NCBI GenBank assembly: GCA_027488335.1
Contig: JAIYBU010000147.1
Span: 1 to 55,076, forward strand
Direction: 5' to 3'
DNA length: 55,076 nucleotides
Origin: Cytophagaceae bacterium
GTDB lineage: Bacteria > Bacteroidota > Bacteroidia > Cytophagales > Spirosomataceae
The notes beneath the pieces are model-generated. The model was not told the DNA's origin, ran no database searches, and worked only from the letters and a program-made list of their open reading frames with translations. The position numbers were made by a program, and so were the translations under genes. Positions 51,522-55,076 of this stretch are shown piece after piece; within the stretch, counting starts at the first letter, position 1, and each line of letters starts with the position of its first letter.

Positions 51522-53039
51522 TTATGCCATTAACTTGCTAAGTTCTTGAATCTTGTATAGGTGTCTTTGGGCATCAATGAGTAAATTTTCATCGGTAGTA
51601 AGCTGGCTGATTTCGTTGGCTTTGACCATCATTTCATCAAAAAGTGCTTGTTCTTCTTGCTCATTTTCATGATTGACGTACCAGCAAGCCTCTAAAAAAT
51701 TGAGAATTGTCAAGGCTCGTTCGTAAGGGAATTCGTTTGCCGAACGAATTTCAAGTGCTTGACGATAAAGGCCTAATGCTTTGGCGTTATTATCTCCCTT
51801 CACAGATGGCGGATATTTAGTTAGGGCATTGGCATAGCTATTGCAAATCATAGCGTACTCAAAAGGATGCGTTTCTCTTGTAAAATGGTTCAAGGCCTGA
51901 TTAAATGAACTTACTGAAATAGCAGCCCAAAGTCCTTTTTTCTTGATTTCATCAGGAATTTCGGAATAAATTACGCCTAAATGATGTTGAATTTCGGCAA
52001 AAACATCGGGTGCATTATCGTACGAAAATACTTTTAGTGCCTCTTGGTAAGACTCCATTGCAGGTTTATAAAACTGAACACTGCCATTTTGGGCCCAAGT
52101 ATAAAATAATACACCTTTGCGATATTGTGCGTTAGCCAATAGTTCAGGAATTTCTTCTGTACGTAGAATATCAACTGCCCGACTGATATAACTCAGCGAC
52201 TCAGTGAAACTTTCAGAAATATTGGCAATTTGAGAAGCATCAATCAATAACAAAGCAATTTGAACTTGATTTTGCTGTTTTTCGTAATATTTTAATACTT
52301 CCCAAAGCGTATTTTTTATTTTTTCAAGTAAATTTTTATCGTAAGGGATACCTAATTGTTTGAGCCAAACGCCATACTGAATATTTTTTAATTCGTATTT
52401 GGCATCGTCTGAAATGGCTTTATTGATGCTGTTTTCGAGCAGAATTTCAGCATTTTCAAGTTCTTCAACATCCAATAAAAGCGAGGCAAAATGTTTGGCC
52501 GTGAATGCTCTATATTCGTCATTTGGAGCTAAATCAATGGCTTTTTCGTAGAAACTTTTGATTTGATAGACACTCACGAAATTAATGGTTTCGCCATAAT
52601 ATGATTTAATAGCTAAATTATGCCAGTGTCGATAAATGTCGAATTTTTGAAAAGATTCAATAGGCGAAATACTGGTGTCAACGTTCATCGCTACACTATG
52701 TTGTAGACAATTAAAGGCATCAATATCAGTCAATAAAATGGCATTATTTTCAGCAAATTCGTAGGCTTTTTCGTAATTATTGAGCTTAAAATAAACGATT
52801 GCCAAAAGATTATTTTTTTCAAAACTGATTGGGTTCGCTAATAAGTATGGTGGTGCATCATTGCTCCAATGAATTGGGTTTTTTATTTCTTCTTGATTGA
52901 TTATTAAATAGTTAGTGCCAATTTCATCTATAAGCAAATCTATATTTTTTACCGAAACAAGTTCATTAAGGCGAAATTCGGCATCTATAATTTCTTGGAT
53001 AATTTGTATTGTCTCAGTTGTAGCAAATATGGTAAGCAT
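51522..53039 (-). CDS. TPR-repeat protein of the hydrogenase structural operon
   Basis: The 505-residue protein is largely helical, with tetratricopeptide-like repeats (YFKLNNYEKAYEFAENNAIL; SFYEKAIDLAPNDEYRAFTA; FTESLSYISRAVDILRTEEI; KALGLYRQALEIRSANEFPY). There is no signal peptide. The ATG at 53039 is preferred; the longer frame begins with TTG. It overlaps the end of the 107-residue gene by 26 bases, implying translational coupling. I recall TPR proteins beside group 2a hydrogenases elsewhere; a role in assembly or electron-partner docking is inference. Confidence 0.85.
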   Translation of the reverse strand: MLTIFATTETIQIIQEIIDAEFRLNELVSVKNIDLLIDEIGTNYLIINQEEIKNPIHWSNDAPPYLLANPISFEKNNLLAIVYFKLNNYEKAYEFAENNAILLTDIDAFNCLQHSVAMNVDTSISPIESFQKFDIYRHWHNLAIKSYYGETINFVSVYQIKSFYEKAIDLAPNDEYRAFTAKHFASLLLDVEELENAEILLENSINKAISDDAKYELKNIQYGVWLKQLGIPYDKNLLEKIKNTLWEVLKYYEKQQNQVQIALLLIDASQIANISESFTESLSYISRAVDILRTEEIPELLANAQYRKGVLFYTWAQNGSVQFYKPAMESYQEALKVFSYDNAPDVFAEIQHHLGVIYSEIPDEIKKKGLWAAISVSSFNQALNHFTRETHPFEYAMICNSYANALTKYPPSVKGDNNAKALGLYRQALEIRSANEFPYERALTILNFLEACWYVNHENEQEEQALFDEMMVKANEISQLTTDENLLIDAQRHLYKIQELSKLMA

Positions 53040-53337
53040 TTTCGTCAAGTTTTAGGGTTCCACGAGCATCTTTTCTGATACCCCTTTGAAAAATTTGGGC
53101 GTAAAGTTCAGCTTTTTTAAATGACTCATAATGGTCGAGATAACGACAAAGCATCTTTAAAGGAGTATGAATTGAAACATAAATTATTGTTAGATGCCAT
53201 CTTCCGCTTCGGTGGTCAATCATGTATTTCACTTCGGTATCATGTAGCCATCGGGTTTGGTAAAAAATCACCAAATCTTTCTGGTTTCCGCGTTGATTTT
53301 CGGAGAAATCAAAATTTATGCTATCGGCAATATACAT
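53014..53337 (-). CDS. Small unknown protein, paralogue of the protein at 2952-3311
   Basis: The 107-residue protein shares a C-terminal region of about 80 residues with the 119-residue protein at 2952: an aromatic W-L-x-D start (FYQTRWLHDTE), the PLK block and a C-terminus RGTLKLDENAYHICYN. It is basic and has no membrane segment. It starts next to the 102-residue gene stop and overlaps the TPR gene, so the three are one translational unit. Function is unknown. Confidence 0.78.
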   Translation of the reverse strand: MYIADSINFDFSENQRGNQKDLVIFYQTRWLHDTEVKYMIDHRSGRWHLTIIYVSIHTPLKMLCRYLDHYESFKKAELYAQIFQRGIRKDARGTLKLDENAYHICYN

Positions 53338-53646
53338 TTATAGTTCGATGCTAATGATTCCTGTATTTTTGATTTCATAATTCAAAAGGCGGTCCGTATT
53401 CTCAAGGTCATTATCAAGAATTAGGTCTTGAATCGAAATTGTTTTATCGCCTTTTAGGTTACGAAGTTTCAGAACAGTCCAATGAACTTTGTGCATTTTC
53501 TCAAAAAAAGTCTTTGAACGTGCCGCTAAAAGCAAAGTTTTCCGCTCAGGATAATACACTAAATTGGCTTTTTCTTCTTCGCCAAAAAGCGTTTCGACCA
53601 GTGTTTTATCAAAGCAAATATGACCATTTTTTAGTTGAATTTCCAT
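53338..53646 (-). CDS. Small unknown protein in the hydrogenase structural operon
   Basis: The 102-residue protein (ICFDKTLVETLFGEEEKANL ... LNYEIKNTGIISIEL) has a likely mostly beta fold and no signal peptide. Its stop abuts the next start (53338/53337). It follows the maturation protease by 53 bases. No family is recognised. It is a candidate hydrogenase accessory subunit by position only. Confidence 0.72.
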   Translation of the reverse strand: MEIQLKNGHICFDKTLVETLFGEEEKANLVYYPERKTLLLAARSKTFFEKMHKVHWTVLKLRNLKGDKTISIQDLILDNDLENTDRLLNYEIKNTGIISIEL

Positions 53647-53699
53647 AAGAGTTACTTTGATGTCATTGCACCTAAGAAAACAGTTGTGTTAATAATTAC

Positions 53700-54224
53700 C
53701 TAAATCAAAATATCTTTTAAAATCAAATCAATTACTTTATCACCAGCATTTTTTACAGCTTCGCTTAGATTAATATCAAGCTTGAGGTTATCAACGGCAA
53801 TCAAATACACTTGAATGTCTTCGGGATATTCTTCTCGCAATATTTTCTTAGAGTATGACAAGGCTTGGTCCCATTTCAAACTATGCAAAAACACCATCGG
53901 GTCGTCATTAATTTGGGCGTTAATCTCGCTTGCAGGCAGCTTATAGAGTGTTCCTGCTGTTTCACCAGTATTTATTACAGCATCAACAATAATGATGCGG
54001 CTATGCCCTTTGAGCTGAAAAAGCACTTCAAAGGCTGACGTTCCCATATCGAAAAGTGTAATGGATTCATGTTCGTCGCCAATTACTTTTCGGAGTTCGT
54101 CAATCACATAAATTGCTATGCCATCATCACTCCTGCATGGATTTCCAAAACCCATAATAGCAGTTTTTGTTGCTAAAATTGTGTTTTTTTCCAAAATTGC
54201 TATGTTTGTTTCAGCGGGGGGCAT
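53700..54224 (-). CDS. Hydrogenase maturation endopeptidase (HupD/HupW type)
   Basis: The 174-residue protease removes the C-terminal tail of HupL after nickel insertion. It has GFGNPCRSDDGIAIYVIDEL with Asp34 at the usual first metal-ligand position, Asp81 in IIIVDAVINTG, and His114 in VFLHSLKWDQAL. The N-terminus is about 20 residues longer than usual, so the true start may be slightly inside. It lies directly downstream of hupL, separated by a perfect 12-base-stem hairpin. Confidence 0.92.
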   Translation of the reverse strand: MPPAETNIAILEKNTILATKTAIMGFGNPCRSDDGIAIYVIDELRKVIGDEHESITLFDMGTSAFEVLFQLKGHSRIIIVDAVINTGETAGTLYKLPASEINAQINDDPMVFLHSLKWDQALSYSKKILREEYPEDIQVYLIAVDNLKLDINLSEAVKNAGDKVIDLILKDILI

Positions 54225-54244
54225 GGTTAGTCAGTTTAGTACAG

Positions 54245-54278
54245 AAAGCCCGTAAACATACATAGATTTACGGGCTTT
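54245..54278. terminator. Hairpin between hupL and the protease gene, possible attenuator
   Basis: AAAGCCCGTAAA (54245-54256) and TTTACGGGCTTT (54267-54278) form a perfect 12-base stem with a 10-base loop. It lacks a long T-run on the minus strand, so it may act as a partial terminator or as an mRNA 3' stabiliser that keeps hupSL more abundant than the downstream genes. Confidence 0.6.
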
Positions 54279-54338
54279 AAATTAATTTTATAGACTTTTT
54301 GAAAATATATTTCTTTCCCTTTGTCTATTAATCTTACT

Positions 54339-55076
54339 TTATAACTTGAATTTTGCTAATTCTTTGCCACTTTTGGCATCATGGGCATGAACTGTACATA
54401 CCAAACATGAATCAAATGAGCGAGCAACCATTCCCACTTCCACTGGGTCGTGTGGGTCTTCGATTTCAGTACCTTCCAAAGCTGCTTCAATTGGGCCTGG
54501 GTTTCCTTTATCATCGTTTGGTCCTACATTCCATGTTGTTGGAGCCATTACTTGATAGTTTTTGATAACACCATTTTCGATTTCAATCCAGTGTGCCAAC
54601 GCTCCACGAGCCGCTTCCGTACAGCCAAAACCTTTGCCATCCTTTTCGGTTGGCTTGATATAAAACTCACCATTTAAGTCAATTTGGCGTAACCATTCGT
54701 CGATGTAATCATATAAACGTGCCGTTTCGTGCAAACGAGCCAATGTACGTGTAAATACACTTGGACCAAGTTTTTCCATAATATCCAAAAACAACGGGTC
54801 TTGAATTTGGTGTTTTTCATTCGTTGGATTGGCATTCATAATTACTCTTGCCAATGGACCCGCCTCAGCCGCATAACCTGTGTAGCGTGGAGCTTTCGAC
54901 CAACTATATTTGCCACCAAAATCTGAATTTTCAAGATTTTGCGATGGCAATGGTGTAGGCAAAGGCTCGTCCCATGGGTGAGCAGCAGGAACATCTTTGT
55001 ACCAAGCGTGTCCTACGTGTTCCATAATATCAAGGTGATTAAAATCATGGAATTTTTTGCCATCATAAAATCCACC
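54339..55076 (-). CDS. hupL: [NiFe]-hydrogenase large subunit, C-terminal part (continues at base 974-1)
   Basis: This is the 3' part of hupL. It ends with the second nickel-binding motif SFDSCLVCTVHAHD, with Cys509 and Cys512 in the joined 530-residue protein. The 15 residues after His515 (to ..ELAKFKL) are the tail expected to be cut by the protease encoded next. DSC replaces the DPC common in group 1, as I recall for group 2a. The frame is open to the window end and rejoins the left part in phase. Confidence 0.95.
   Translation of the reverse strand, partial: GGFYDGKKFHDFNHLDIMEHVGHAWYKDVPAAHPWDEPLPTPLPSQNLENSDFGGKYSWSKAPRYTGYAAEAGPLARVIMNANPTNEKHQIQDPLFLDIMEKLGPSVFTRTLARLHETARLYDYIDEWLRQIDLNGEFYIKPTEKDGKGFGCTEAARGALAHWIEIENGVIKNYQVMAPTTWNVGPNDDKGNPGPIEAALEGTEIEDPHDPVEVGMVARSFDSCLVCTVHAHDAKSGKELAKFKL
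54958..55076. repeat. Terminal direct repeat marking a circular molecule (right copy)
   Basis: These bases are identical to 1-119. They should be counted once in the circular molecule. Both copies lie inside hupL. Confidence 0.95.

Noticed and set aside
1..55076. tRNA, rRNA or riboswitch (including nickel or cobalamin) genes
   Set aside because: No conserved tRNA arms, rRNA stretches or riboswitch core sequences were recognised in any spacer.

Overview
The window is a complete circular replicon, very likely a plasmid of about 54,957 bp. Its first 119 bases are repeated exactly as its last 119 bases (1-119 = 54958-55076), and a hydrogenase gene reads through that junction in frame. It carries its own replication and partition genes. 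Low GC, SusC/SusD and FecI/FecR families, TAnnTTTG promoter boxes and the absence of clear Shine-Dalgarno sites point to Bacteroidota. An aerobic Cytophagales-like host (Emticicia/Runella/Spirosoma type) would fit, but that is inference.

Layout on the circle. (1) About 42.7 kb through the junction to 4.1 kb, mostly minus strand: a complete [NiFe]-hydrogenase module. The structural genes hupS and hupL resemble group 2a (cyanobacterial HupSL / mycobacterial Huc). They are followed by a maturation protease, two small unknown proteins and a TPR protein. A second operon holds hypA-B-F-C-D-E, an NHL-propeller protein, a NicO/UreH-type nickel permease, a small unknown protein and a bifunctional-nuclease-family protein. 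Two TetR regulators and a paralogue of one small unknown protein lie upstream of hupS. (2) 4.1-4.7 kb: a serine resolvase. (3) 5.2-30.8 kb, plus strand: a polysaccharide utilisation locus. It has an ECF sigma factor, a FecR anti-sigma factor, an STN-bearing SusC, a SusD, a double DUF1080 protein, a GH92, an esterase, two tandem GH27 alpha-galactosidases, two S1 sulfatases, unassigned secreted proteins (one intact and one frameshifted copy of the same family) and a ceramidase-like membrane protein. (4) 30.9-36.8 kb: plasmid maintenance, with an iteron/DnaA-box origin, a Rep_3 initiator, ParA, ParB and an AAA/DUF4143 ATPase. (5) 37.4-42.2 kb: a TonB-dependent receptor followed by a YncE-propeller/phosphoesterase fusion.

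How it works together. The plasmid would give its host two energy supplements. One is uptake and hydrolysis of a sulfated glycan rich in alpha-galactose and alpha-mannose, probably controlled by TonB-dependent signalling through SusC, FecR and sigma. The other is oxidation of H2 by a cytoplasmic-type group 2a hydrogenase, with all maturation factors and a nickel permease supplied on the same replicon.

The strongest new signal is regulatory. A long palindrome of the type TTAGAAAA-N2-TTTTCTAA stands next to TAnnTTTG promoter boxes at three hydrogenase-related promoters (hupS, hypA and the small-protein gene at 3.3 kb), beside two paralogous TetR genes. This suggests a plasmid-encoded H2-metabolism regulon. 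The unknown proteins embedded in it are candidates for new hydrogenase accessory factors.
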